Assembly (NCBI RefSeq): GCF_016801865.2
Contig: NC_068939.1
Span: 86,677,381 to 86,741,380 of the forward strand
DNA: 64,000 nt
Reading direction: 5' to 3'
Origin: Culex pipiens pallens
Lineage: Eukaryota; Arthropoda; Insecta; Diptera; Culicidae
Under the pieces are notes generated by a model that did no database searches, was not told where the DNA came from, and saw nothing but the letters and a program-made list of their open reading frames with translations. Both the position numbers and the translations under genes were made by a program. This document shows, one piece after another, positions 11,376-21,500 of the stretch (the stretch's first letter is position 1; every line of letters starts with the position of its first letter).

Positions 11376-12700
11376 TACATAAAAATTAACATCGGGCTAT
11401 AGGACCCTATTGACTCCCTTTTTGAACGCAAAAGGATGCAACTTTTAAAAAACTCTAAATTTTAAGATATTTTGATTTATTTGCAGTAACAAATCTTTTT
11501 GCATAAAAATTATGAAATTTTGGATTGAATTAATTTAAAACATCAATCCTTATTTTTCATAATAAGGGAAAAGGGAGGAATGAACAAAATAAACTATGTT
11601 TAAAAGAACGCGGAAGATTTAAGCATGAGAATCGAGAATTCCGGTTTTTTCCCTCGAAATTTCCTATCTTATTAACAATATATTTTACATCTCTTTTTAA
11701 GTTTTATAAATAATTTTAGAAACAAAAATCTTAGTGACCTAACAAAATGTTGGGTTTGTCGTCTACGAAATAAAACGGCACCGGTTTGATGATCTTGCGA
11801 CGAATCATTAAAGAAACAAAATGCAAAAAATATGGCAATGCTTTTTTTGTGTCCGATCCGTCGAGAGCGAAAGGGATCTTGAGATCGGAGAGCCCAGCGT
11901 GAGTGTTTATTTGTGTTTGCAAGAGCAGCAGCCAAACGAACGCTTGAAGCGTGAGAAAAAGCTGTTCTGAGAGAGAGCGACAAACGCTTCCCATTTACGA
12001 ACACAAGCGCGAAACGGTGGAGTTGCTCGGTGGTTGTGCGCGTTTGAGAGTGTATTGAATTACCAACACTTTCTCGAGGTATCAATACTGCTGAAGGTAG
12101 AGAGATGCATCTTTTTTTTCTTGTATTTGTGGGAGAAAAACATTCTTCTCTCGATTTACTCTCCGATAGAGCTTTTGTCGCGATCAAAGGTACACACAAC
12201 TTGGCGGCGAGAAGTGTTTATTTTGGATTACGTCACTGGTCAAACTAGTGAAGGTGGACACATTTCACACATACGAGGGGAGGGGGAGGAAAACCTGTTT
12301 GCACTGCATGTGACCAGCAACAACAACAACAACACACACGAAAATTGCGGCATTGCGTGTTTGTTGATTGTTGCGAAGGAATTTATAAACAAATTGCTTT
12401 ATGATCGGATGTCCAGTTGTTGCGCGGTTTTGCGCTGACTGTCGTAGAATGAAGGGAGTACGTGTGTGGCTCGTTTTGGTGAAGGTGATCGATACTGTTG
12501 CCGTACGGTTGATTGGTGGATTGTCTGACGGCCGGACTGCCACACCACACATCGAACGGCCTTGATAGGTGATTAGTAGCATATAGGTGACAAGACATGA
12601 GAACTTTTGATCGATGGGATTACCATTTTTGCCAAATAAAATGGTATGATTAATTTTGATTTTTTTATGTTCTTCAACTAAGACCGCTGCAAATATTTTT
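11376..12700. other. Non-repetitive block, possible regulatory DNA (about 11750-12600)
   Basis: From about 11750 to 12600 the sequence is more complex and richer in GC than its flanks. It contains a GAGAGAGAGCG cluster near 11968 and a CAA run near 12316. Open frames on both strands reach 134-175 codons but overlap each other, lack known motifs and look like chance frames. It may be an enhancer or an untranslated exon 5 kb upstream of the filamin gene; I cannot decide which. Confidence 0.3.
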
Positions 12701-12703
12701 TAA

Positions 12704-12907
12704 GCCGAGCTTCCGTGGCCGTGAGGTTACGGGTTTCGCCTAGTAAGCGGAAGGTGACTGGTTCGATTCCTGTCTGGCTCGGCAAAGTCAGATCCCTTAA
12801 AAGAGTAAATATACTCACTGGGAATACTGACCGGTAGGGGAACGGTTTCGACTAGCGGCGTGCTGGGTTCCCAATCCAGAGGTCGTGAGTTCGATTCTCG
12901 TACCGGG
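12704..12907 (+). mobile_element. Double tRNA-like SINE (Twin-like)
   Basis: Two tRNA-like modules lie in tandem. The first, 12704-12783, has the acceptor-like pair GCCGAGC/GCTCGGC and a perfect Pol III B box GGTTCGATTCC at 12760-12770. After a spacer of about 47 bases, the second, 12831-12906, has the acceptor-like pair CCGGTA/TACCGG, an anticodon-type arm with loop TTCCCAA, and a B-box-like GAGTTCGATTC. From memory, two tRNA-related units separated by a short spacer is the layout of the Twin SINE described from Culex pipiens. Ends beyond 12907 are unclear and no long target duplication was found. Confidence 0.6.
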
Positions 12908-13034
12908 ATGATGAAGTTTTAAAGATTATGTCGCCCCTACCTATAAAATCCGGAAACAAAAATATCTCTTTCCAAAAATCTGTTTTTTTTATGAGAATAG
13001 AAGCCAAATCAACAGAAAACAATCAGAAAACAAT

Positions 13035-13301
13035 TTAAAAAATCGTTTGTTTGTTTTCTTACTTTTAACATCAAATTTCAGTGCTGTGACACCATTTTAA
13101 TCAAATTTGGCTGAATGATTGCCTGTTAGCATACCAAATGCATTTTCTCAGAATTTCATCACTGCCATTTTGGCCGCCATCCTGGATTTAAAAATATTTA
13201 AGCGCGACAGTAAAAAAAGAAAACGAAAACAAAATATTTTCGTGATTTGAATATCCGAAGTAAATTTTTTCCAAGGGCTTCGGATATTCGAGTCTGGACT
13301 G
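13035..13301. mobile_element. 5'-truncated copy of the CTCGATTATCC MITE family
   Basis: It matches the right two thirds of 22224-22579, including the 'gccattttggccgccatcctgg' region, and ends in CGAGTCTGGACTG followed by TA at 13302-13303. The left end is missing. Confidence 0.68.
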
Positions 13302-13372
13302 TATTTAGATTTATTTAATTTTTTGATAAATTTCAGCAAAAAAATGTTATCGTGAATTTTGCTCAATGCTTA

Positions 13373-13517
13373 CACTGAAATAAAAAAAAAAGTTCAAAAT
13401 TCCTAAATTCTAGGAATTTTGCCTCTTTTCCTTATTAAGTAATCCAAAAAAACCCGATAAGGAAAACTGGCAAAATTCCTAGAATTTATGAATTTGGTAC
13501 TTTTTTTTATTTCAGTG
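13373..13517. mobile_element. Palindromic mariner-like MITE, copy 1
   Basis: Ends CACTGAAATAAAA and TTTATTTCAGTG are inverted and flanked by TA (13371-13372, 13518-13519). Almost the whole 145 bp folds into one hairpin through 'ctaggaattttgcc' and 'ggcaaaattcctag'. A related copy is at 42324-42478. Confidence 0.85.
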
Positions 13518-13519
13518 TA

Positions 13520-14000
13520 GATATTTTGAAATTAATGATTGACAAATAACTAGATTGGTGCGAAATTATTCCCGACTTATAGTGCTTCAGGTTGCAAATC
13601 GAAGGCGATTAGATGGGATTGCAAGGAAGGTTAGTTTAGAGTTCGAAAAATCTAGCCTAACATTTGAAAACTGCAAAAAATAGTGCCATCGCCTAAATTT
13701 TAAAACTTTTGCCGTTTTGGTAAAAAAAAATCCGTCTTCGTAATTATAAGTGTAATAATGTAGTGTTTTATAGTGTTTTTTAATGTTTGGGTTGATTTGA
13801 AAATTTCGAAAATATTCTTTTTGAAAGAACGGAAAGTTTTATGAATTTTATGAATGACATTTTTCGATCTTTTCGAAAACAACATTTTGAAAAAAAAAAT
13901 CAAGACTAACATTTCAAAAGGGCATCACAAGGGCCCTTTAACATTTTTAATCTTGATTCAATTTTTTTTTAAATATTGTTTTCGAAGAGATCGAAAAATT
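13520..14000. other. AT-rich spacer
   Basis: No gene is visible. Low-complexity T and A runs dominate. Confidence 0.4.
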
Positions 14001-14710
14001 TCATGAATTTACAAAATTGTGGGTTGTTTGGGTGAGACTTAGAAATCTTCAATTTTCCTGTTTCTGTTTCTTTAAGCCGCTGTAACTCAGCAACCCGAGG
14101 TCCAACCTTCAATATCTCTTTGGCAATTGTATAGCTAATTTTCTGAACTTTTCAAAATAAAAAATGGTCGCTCATAGTCATCATTTTTAAGAATCGAAAA
14201 ACTGCAAATATTTCTCCATTTTTAAGAATTGAAAAACTGCAAAAATTTCTCTAAAATCAAACTTTTTTTTTGTATGAAAATTCGATTTTTTCCAAAAATT
14301 ACATTTTTTCAAAAAATCATAACGCGGCGCAGATTTGTTGACCATACTCGCTATGACTCAAAAGTTGCGTGTTTTTGTCCCCTAAAACATATAAAAAAAA
14401 ATCTCAAAAAAAAAAAATACGTTTATTGGGAAATTGAGTATTTGAGACCTTTTTTTTTCTCAATAGTCCTCAACAATTTATTATTATTATTATTGTTTAT
14501 TCATGTAATGTAAGACACAGTCTTATAAAATATTACATCTTGATTCAGTATGATAAATTCACAGCTTCGTAACTTTAACACTAATACTATTTATAATTAC
14601 TATTTTATCTCGAATGCGTTTTGTTAATCCTAATCGTTGAGTACGTTTAGCAATTGTCTCTTGAAGCAAGGAATATTTCTACATGATTTTAAGTTTGTAG
14701 GTAGAGAATT

Positions 14711-16255
14711 TCAGGTAGATACGCCTCTTGCAAACAGTGAACCATTATAATAAGCAGAGGAATGATTAGGTATAATAAAATTATTCGTTCTCTGATTACG
14801 AAAAGGAACTAGTTTGGTAAAAAGATAGTTGGGTTTTTTACTATGAATTATTCTGAAAAGTGTAACTGAAGAGCGAAATTTTATGAATTGGGAAAACGGA
14901 CATCCTAAGAGATTACTTTGGTAGTTTGTAACACTATCATATCTTGAAAGATTATATACATATCGAACACATGCATTCAGGGCAACTCTGAGTCTATCAA
15001 TTGCAGCTACTGAAGCGTTGGAAAGAACGAAATCTCCATAGATAAAATGAGGATAGATTAGCGTTTTAAACAATTTAAGCTTCGTGGCTATATCGAAATT
15101 TTTGGTAATTAGATTAAGCTTTTTAAGTGTTCCATACACTTTTCCAACTTGTGCATTTATGTGCGAGCTCCAGTCCAGATTAGATTTAAAAATTATACCA
15201 AGGCTATTGGCGCTTTCAAAAAATTCTATTCTTTCACCTGACATAACTAATGGAGGCGGGGAAGGTGGAGTTTTTAGATTACTTATAAGAAGAGCTTTTG
15301 TTTTACTTGGATTAATAGGAAGAAAATTATTTTCGGACCAATGATGAACTTTGGCCAGATCATGGTTGATTTCATTCGAAATTAGAAGATTATTTGAATT
15401 TTTCTTGGCACAATAGTAAATTTGAACGTCGTCAGCAAATAAATGTACCAAACAATGATCTAAAATTGATGGCAAATCATTAATAAACAATGAAAAAAGA
15501 AGAGGACCAAGTACGGAACCTTGTGGCACACCAGAGAGAATAAGTTCGAACAACGAATAACAGTCATTGTGATAGACACATTGACTACGTTCTGATAAAT
15601 AAGATTGAATTAGAGATGCAGCATGTTGGGAAAACCCAAAGATAGATATCAGTTTATCAATAAGTTTAGCATGTGAGACACGATCGAATGCTTTGGCAAA
15701 GTCTACCAAAAGTAAAATAGCAACTCCTTTTTTATCAACACAGCAAGCAATATCATCATGTACTTTGAGAAGGGCTGTTTCAGTGCTATGATCCTTTCTA
15801 AACCCAGACTGGAAAGGTGATAATAGATCAAATTCATTTATGTAACCCTGGATTTGTGCTTTCAGTATTTTTTCAAGAACTTTCGAAAGTGCGCTAAGGA
15901 TACTAATTGGTCTCATATTTGTAACACAAGAGGATGAAGCTTTTTTCTTAATTGGTATTACTTTGACTCTCTTCCAAGCTTGGGGAAAAACAGAACTTAT
16001 AATGATTGAATTAAATAGGTGGAAAATCATCGGTAAAATTAAAGGCAACATAATTTTTATAAATTTTATGGGGACATTGTCAAGACCAACAGCATTGGAA
16101 CTAATAGAGAAAATTGCATTAATTATTTCATGATTTTCTACGGGTTTAAAGTGAAAACCATTTGGGTTTGCATTGGGAATACTAGTATAGACTTGTGACG
16201 GAGTGAAGTTAGACGTAAAAAATTTATTAATATCATTAGCAGAACTATCACACAC
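14711..16255 (-). pseudogene. LINE reverse transcriptase (ORF2 C-terminal part, damaged)
   Basis: This 514-codon frame encodes the reverse transcriptase that would copy the element's RNA at the target site. Residues 183-193 (LVDFAKAFDRV) form motif A with the catalytic Asp185; residues 241-254 (SGVPQGSVLGPLLF) form motif B; FADD at 273-276 is motif C with the two metal-binding Asp residues; GFRKDHSTETALL at 151-163 is also typical of LINE RTs. All key residues are intact. The frame ends at a TGA after 'ARGVST', where relatives usually have Trp (TGG) before Asn-Ser-Leu-Pro; the same frame continues to a natural-looking stop at 14630. It is separated from the upstream fragment by a frameshift near 16256-16270, so the product is not expected to be functional. 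Confidence 0.9.
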
Positions 16256-16268
16256 TGTCGAGGATGAA

Positions 16269-16778
16269 TTACTCTTGGTGACGCCAAGGTTTTTTATTTT
16301 TATTCCTCCAGAGCTGTTTACTGGGAGCAGAAAGGTTAATTATTTGTTTAAGGTGGTTAGATTTAGCATTTTTTATCAACAGATTTACACGATTTCTGAG
16401 AGTCTTGTAGAGTGAGTGGTCTGTATCTAAATTACTGTGCTTCCAGTTTCTATATGCAATATCTCTATCAATCATAACACTCTGAATCGTATTGCTAAAC
16501 CAAGGATTTGATTTAGTTTTGCTTAGTCTAAGCGGAACAAATTCGTTAAAAGAGTAAACCAGATGTTCATTAAGTAAATCAACTAATCTGTTAGGATCCG
16601 AGATTTCAAAGTAATTAGTCCAATTAGTATTATAGAACGCATTTTGAATTGCAGGTAAATCAGCAAAATTGTAATCACGATACCAAACTCTATTTGTATC
16701 AGGATTCAATGAGAAATCAATAGTTGCCAAAATTAAATCGTGCCTAGAGATTCCGGACATAGAAACTTGGTTAAATTT
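16269..16778 (-). pseudogene. LINE ORF2 fragment: endonuclease C-terminus and linker
   Basis: The minus-strand frame starts abruptly at the 5' truncation. Its residues 10-17 (SGISRHDL) resemble the last conserved SDH-type motif of the APE endonuclease of LINE ORF2 proteins. A linker of about 150 residues follows (including NPWFSNTIQ and LRNRVNLLIKNAK), normally leading into the reverse transcriptase. A frameshift in the A/T-rich stretch near 16290-16300 sends the frame to a stop at 16269, while the RT frame resumes in another phase. There is no independent start; this is a relic. Confidence 0.8.
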
Positions 16779-17170
16779 CAATACCTACAACTTTGCCGAA
16801 GACACCAAATTGATAAAAAAAATCCTTGAAAAGTTACAGATTTTCGAATATTTACGTACCATTTTTGTATGGACAGCTGCCAAAATTGTATGGAGACTTG
16901 TATGGGTGAACCAATGACACAAAATAGCTTCTTTGGTAATAGGAAAGGCCCCCAAAAAGTTTGAGCCAAATCAAAAAATACAAATAAAATCCATTTCCGG
17001 TTCTGGTAGAGAATTGCTCAACTTTGTACAATTGCAAGACGTGAAAGAATCCTGATTCAAGATATAGATTTTTGAACATGTTAATAGACTTTTTGTATGG
17101 ACAGCTGCCAAAATTGTATGGAGACCTGTATGGACGAATGACGCGTAATGTCTTCTTTGGTCATATTAAA

Positions 17171-17525
17171 GGTACACACAAATTTCATCCAAATCTAAAA
17201 TTACAACAAAAAGTCGTTGTCCGAAGTGTTAGAATTGTTCAAGACGCATTATCCTTCCATTCATTGAACCGAGTTCACCGGGTTCAAGGCACGCAGTGCC
17301 TAGGAAATAAAATCTCTACCGAAACTCATTTGAAAGTGACATCGAACTCGTCAGTCGTAACCCGTTGATTTTCAATGAATTACAGCTGTCCACCTCGTGT
17401 GATAATTTTGTTTGTTCCTCCAACCAAGTCAACCGAACCGCTGATGTCCGACATGTTTCACGGTTGGACTGATCCTCGAACCACCCCTTCTAAACACTAT
17501 ATTGCGCATCCTTTTGGGGGAGGGG
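17171..17525. other. Sequence just upstream of the filamin promoter
   Basis: Mostly non-repetitive and moderately GC-rich. It contains the imperfect palindrome 'ggcacgcagtgcc' near 17288. It may carry proximal regulatory sites; none is diagnosable. Confidence 0.3.
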
Positions 17526-17527
17526 GG

Positions 17528-17567
17528 AAATAAAAACCACGGCAGAACAAAACTTCCAGCTCAGTAG
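17528..17567 (+). promoter_or_regulatory. Candidate promoter of the filamin gene (TATA-like plus initiator)
   Basis: AATAAAAA at 17529-17536 is followed by the arthropod-type initiator TCAGT at 17561-17565, putting +1 at the A of 17563, 33 bases after the TATA-like box. An unspliced leader of 140 bases to the ATG at 17703 would result. Alternatively, the sequence TTTTCGCATAG ending at 17631 is an acceptor and the true first exon lies further upstream. Confidence 0.4.
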
Positions 17568-17641
17568 TACGGCACGCCTGGTTCTGGGTTCAATCAATCA
17601 CTAACCACAGTTTTTTGTCCTTTTCGCATAGGTTAAGTAAA

Positions 17642-17662
17642 ATGATCAACGAAAGCCGCTAA
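17642..17662 (+). CDS. Short upstream ORF in the filamin leader
   Basis: ATG at 17642 opens a six-codon frame (MINESR) that stops with TAA at 17660-17662, 40 bases before the main ATG. It would lie in the leader whichever promoter or acceptor is used. Such uORFs may lower main-frame translation; this is inference. Confidence 0.35.
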   Translation: MINESR

Positions 17663-17702
17663 TCCGCAACCGACATTCACCGTGTGACATAACCTCGAAA
17701 CC

Positions 17703-18584
17703 ATGGATCTACCAAAAGGAGCCAAAATCACACACGCAGGTCTGCTGCAGCACACTCCCGATGGCAAAAAGGAGATCCAGAAGATTACCCAGGCCGGGTT
17801 GGTCGCCCGGTCGCCGGAGGGGACTGCAGCGAAAGGGATGAACATCCGGGGCAACGAAGATTTGTGGGTGGAGATTCAGGCGAACACGTTCAAAAACTGG
17901 GTGAACGAGCACCTGCGGGAGTCCGGGATGCAGGTCACGGACTTTCACGACGATTTCTGCGACGGAACGTACCTGTGCGCGCTGGTCGAGGGCCTTCAGA
18001 AGCGTCCACTGAAGCCGTCCTGGAACAAGCGCCCCGCCAATCAGCACCACTACCTGGAGAACGCGACGACGGCGTTGAACGCCATCGAAGCGGACGGGGT
18101 GAAGCTAGTCAACATCGGGAACGTGGACATCGTCAATGGGAACGTGAAGCTGATTTTGGGGCTGATTTGGTCGCTGATCGTGCGGTACCAGATCGGTCGG
18201 AGCAAGTTCCCGCCGAGGAAGCTCATGTTGGCGTGGCTGCAGGCCGCGCTTCCGGACTGTAAGGTTTCCAATTTGACGTCGGACTGGAATAGTGGAGTGC
18301 TGCTGTCCGCGCTGTTGGATTACTGCGAGCCCGGGCTGTTCCCGCACTGGCGAACGCTGGATGTTCACGATTCGGTGCGGAACTGCGAGCGAGCGATGAA
18401 TCTGGCGTACGAGAGGTTCGGAATACCGAAGGTGCTGGAGCCGGAATACCTGGCGTCGGGTTGGCTGGACGAACTGTCCGGAATGACGTACTTGTCGTAC
18501 TTTATGAAGCCTGACGGACCTGGGTACAACGCGACTATGCGGTGGGTCAACAGTACGATTAAGCGACCTGTGTCCAACTTCACG
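17703..18584 (+). CDS. jbug: jbug coding exon 1 (CH1, CH2, start of CH3)
   Basis: 294 codons, ending exactly on a codon (phase 0) before GTGAGT. It encodes CH1 (LWVEIQANTFKNWVNEHL start, ending LIWSLIVRYQI), CH2 (LMLAWLQAALPD through WLDELSGMTYLSYFM) and the first helix of CH3 (MRWVNSTI). The start context AACCATGG is good. Codon third positions are strongly GC-biased compared with the surrounding AT-rich DNA, as expected for a conserved exon. Long minus-strand and +1 frames here are shadows. Confidence 0.93.
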
Positions 18585-21500
18585 GTGAGTAAACTTCGTT
18601 ATTTATGAGATGCTTACGTTTAAAATTCACTCACTTTCAGACGGACTTCAACGACGGAAAAGTGTTCTGCGAAATCATCAAGGACCTGGGCGGGCCCGTG
18701 CCCGACCCGGCCAAGTTGAGCTCCGACCCCATCATGTGGGAGAGCAACCAGAACAAGGTCATCGAGGGTGGCCTGAAGCTGGGCGTCAAGCCCGTTCTGT
18801 CCGCCAAGGACATGGCAACGGCGGACGAGGAACACCTTGGAGTCATGGCGTACACCACTTGGCTGCGATGGGTGATCCCGAGACCTCCGCTAGCGGACAT
18901 GCTCGCCGTTCATCTGGAAAGCACTTCCGGACGAGTTGGCGAGCAGACCCGTTTCCGGGTGGAGGTGCTCTCGCGGGAGGTCGAACTGTCCAAGGTGAAG
19001 GCGTACGTTGCGACGCCGAACAGCAACACGATGCAGCCGGTGAAGTTGAACTCGAAGGGCGAAGGATCGTACGTACCGGAAAAGTACGGAATGCACGAGA
19101 TCGTGCTGGAGGTCGATGATAATCAGTAAGTTTGAGGAAGGTGAATTGTTAGGACAAACTGACCATTACTTTTTTTTGCTTATTTTAGATTGGGTGGCCA
19201 TTTCTTCCGCGTGTTGCCGCGCCTGGTGCACGTGGCCCCACCCGGGATGGCTCCGTGCGCCCTCGGCAGCCTCGTGGAGGTGCTGGTCAACGCTACAGGT
19301 GCACCCAAGTCCGAGGACATCCTGGTGACGGCGTACAGCCCGTCGGGGCGTCCGCTGAAGTGCCCGCTGAAAAAGGTGGGTTGAGATCGTTTGAAGAAAT
19401 GTCAGGGTTGATGTTTTGCAAGGGTGATATTAACGACAGCAAGGGTGATGTTGACGAGTTTATTATCATTATCGTTCTTGAGATATGGGAGCGTTCTTTT
19501 ATTACGTAACGCAAAAAATCGGATTTTTAGAACCCCTCCCCCCCTCGTAACAAAATTTCCATAGACATTTTTAAAATTTTGTATGGAGCGTAACACGGCC
19601 TCCGACCCCCCTCCCACCCTACTGCGTTACGTATAAAAAGAACGCTCCCTATCGTCATCATCTTAAATCCATATGTTTTCTCATTGGCGATAATTTCAAG
19701 CCAAACAATTAAAATTTTAACCCCTTCCCGCACAGAGCAAAACCGAGATTTTTTTACTTTTGTCTACATTACTTGTAATTGGATCGACCAAAGTAGATGA
19801 TATTTTAATGGTTATAAGTTAACATTCTCTATAAACTTATGCAGGTTTAACACGGTCGAAAAAATACATGGTTGCAGAGAAATTTAATTTTGAAGACAAA
19901 AATTAGTGGCGTTAGAGGGTTAAATTTAATTTATATTCAAACAATCACTGACGTAAGCAGGATTGACTAAGTTTTGCAAACGTACAATTTTATTTGAAAA
20001 AGTCTCTCTTTTAAATCAAGTAAAACAATGCATTAGAGCCAAAGACGAAGTTGAAGCAATGTCAATTTATGGTTCTATTAAAGCAGTTTCGACTTTTTGT
20101 TTTCACTTTGTTTTTGACAAAATTTACATTGTTTTGCTTGAAACCTCAATAAAATTTAACTAAATGGGGGATTTTAGGAAAAATTAAATTTTTATCAAAC
20201 AAGATTACCATATTTTCAAAGGATTTGAAGCTGAAGTTGAAGGGGAAAAAATCATTGTTATCTACAAACTTTTTTTTTTAATTTGCTATTGCAGGCAACT
20301 TTTATCGTGAATAACGCATTTAATAACTTTATTTTCATTAATATTTTGGAAACAAAGAACCCTCTTCTTTAATCAGAGTTTTATATATATCTGAAACGTC
20401 TTAGTTCATAAATGTGAGTTCAATTGAAATATTAAACTTTTTTTAAATATCTGATTTTTTTTAAAACGATATGGATACCAAACAATATTTCAATAAGCAT
20501 GGAGTTTTACAAAGGTTTCAGAAAAATCTAAGTTTTAACGATTTTTTTTGCGAAAAAAAACTACTTTTTGCGGTACTGTACATTGAAAATTCACTCAAAC
20601 TCAAAATGTTTTTCTTTCTTTCTAACATGTTCAAATGACTATAAACGCAGAAGAAAGCATTTTAAATTGTTTTCAGCTGGTTGCACTCAAAATTAAATTG
20701 GACACATTCTTCAGCGACAAAAACGACACGTTTTGGCTGATAAATCGAACATTTTAAGTATTTATTCGTTTTTCATCAATCGCTGCTTGATAAACAATGA
20801 CAAATGTTTATCATAACAAAAACATGAGTTATTAAGAGCGAGTTTTTCACCAATGTGTAACAGGTCGTATCGAAGTGCTCCGATTTGGATGAAACTTTCA
20901 GCGTTTGTTTGTCTATACATGAGATGAACTCATGCCAAATATGAGCCCTCTACGACAAAGGGAAGTGGGGTAAAACGGGCAGTGAAGTTTGAGGTCCAAA
21001 AAACATTTAAAATCTTAAAATTGCTCGCATTTCCGTAAAACTTCATCAATTCCAACTCTCTTAGATGCGTTCGAATGGTCTTTTGAAGTACTTCAATATG
21101 AGCTATAGACATCCAGGATTGGTTTGACTTTTTCGCTTAGCTTTTGCAAATTACTGTCAAAAATGGATTTTTTTAAAACCTTAATATCTTTTTGCAACAG
21201 CCTCCAAAACCCATACTCCCATAGGTCAAAAGATAGGTAAATTCATGGACTATAAGCTTACGGTATTAACTTTTTGGCCAATCGCAGTTTTTCTCATAGT
21301 TTTTCAATTTCTCTATAACAAACATTTTACAACGTTAGTTATTGCCCTGTAGGCCGCCATAGCGGCACTTTTTGGTCTCAATTTTGTCATATTCGGAATC
21401 CTCGGACAATTTCACGTAAGTTAGAAGTATAGGAGTTGTAAATTTGAGTGGAAAAATTGCTATTTAGAATGAATTAAAATAGTTAAATAGTTGGAATTGA

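Larger units (their letters stand above)
14478..16778 (-). mobile_element. 5'-truncated non-LTR retrotransposon (LINE)
   Basis: The element reads on the minus strand from 16778 to an AAT-repeat tail at 14478-14495. It keeps the very end of an endonuclease domain, a complete reverse transcriptase domain and the C-terminal region, but lacks the 5' UTR, any gag-like ORF1 and most of the endonuclease. The possible target duplication CAAT (14474-14477 and 16779-16782) is short, and part of it could be chance. RT motifs place it in the Jockey/CR1/I side of LINEs; the trinucleotide tail does not decide the clade. It is inactive: 5' truncation, one frameshift and one premature stop. Confidence 0.9.
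14000..17170. repeat. Dispersed fold-back repeat, copy B, split by a LINE
   Basis: The left part, about 14000-14477, ends in 'caatagtcctcaacaat'. The right part resumes at 16783 with 'acctacaactttgccgaag' and the 'cacccatacaagtctccat' block on the complement. In copy A the same two blocks are contiguous (about 1684-1717). The interruption is the retrotransposon at 14478-16778. A partial duplicate of the 'gccaaaattgtatggagac' block follows at 17100-17130. Confidence 0.7.

Noticed and set aside
11672..12438. 175- and 134-codon overlapping frames on opposite strands
   Set aside because: They overlap each other, have no known motif and look like chance frames in a GC-richer block.
12831..12906. 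Possible tRNA-Gly gene (loop TTCCCAA)
   Set aside because: It lies 47 bases after another tRNA-like module in a SINE layout; the acceptor and D-arm do not form a standard gene.
17864..18262. Long alternative frames over jbug exons 1 and 2 on both strands
   Set aside because: Out-of-frame readings of the CH-domain exons, with no domain of their own.
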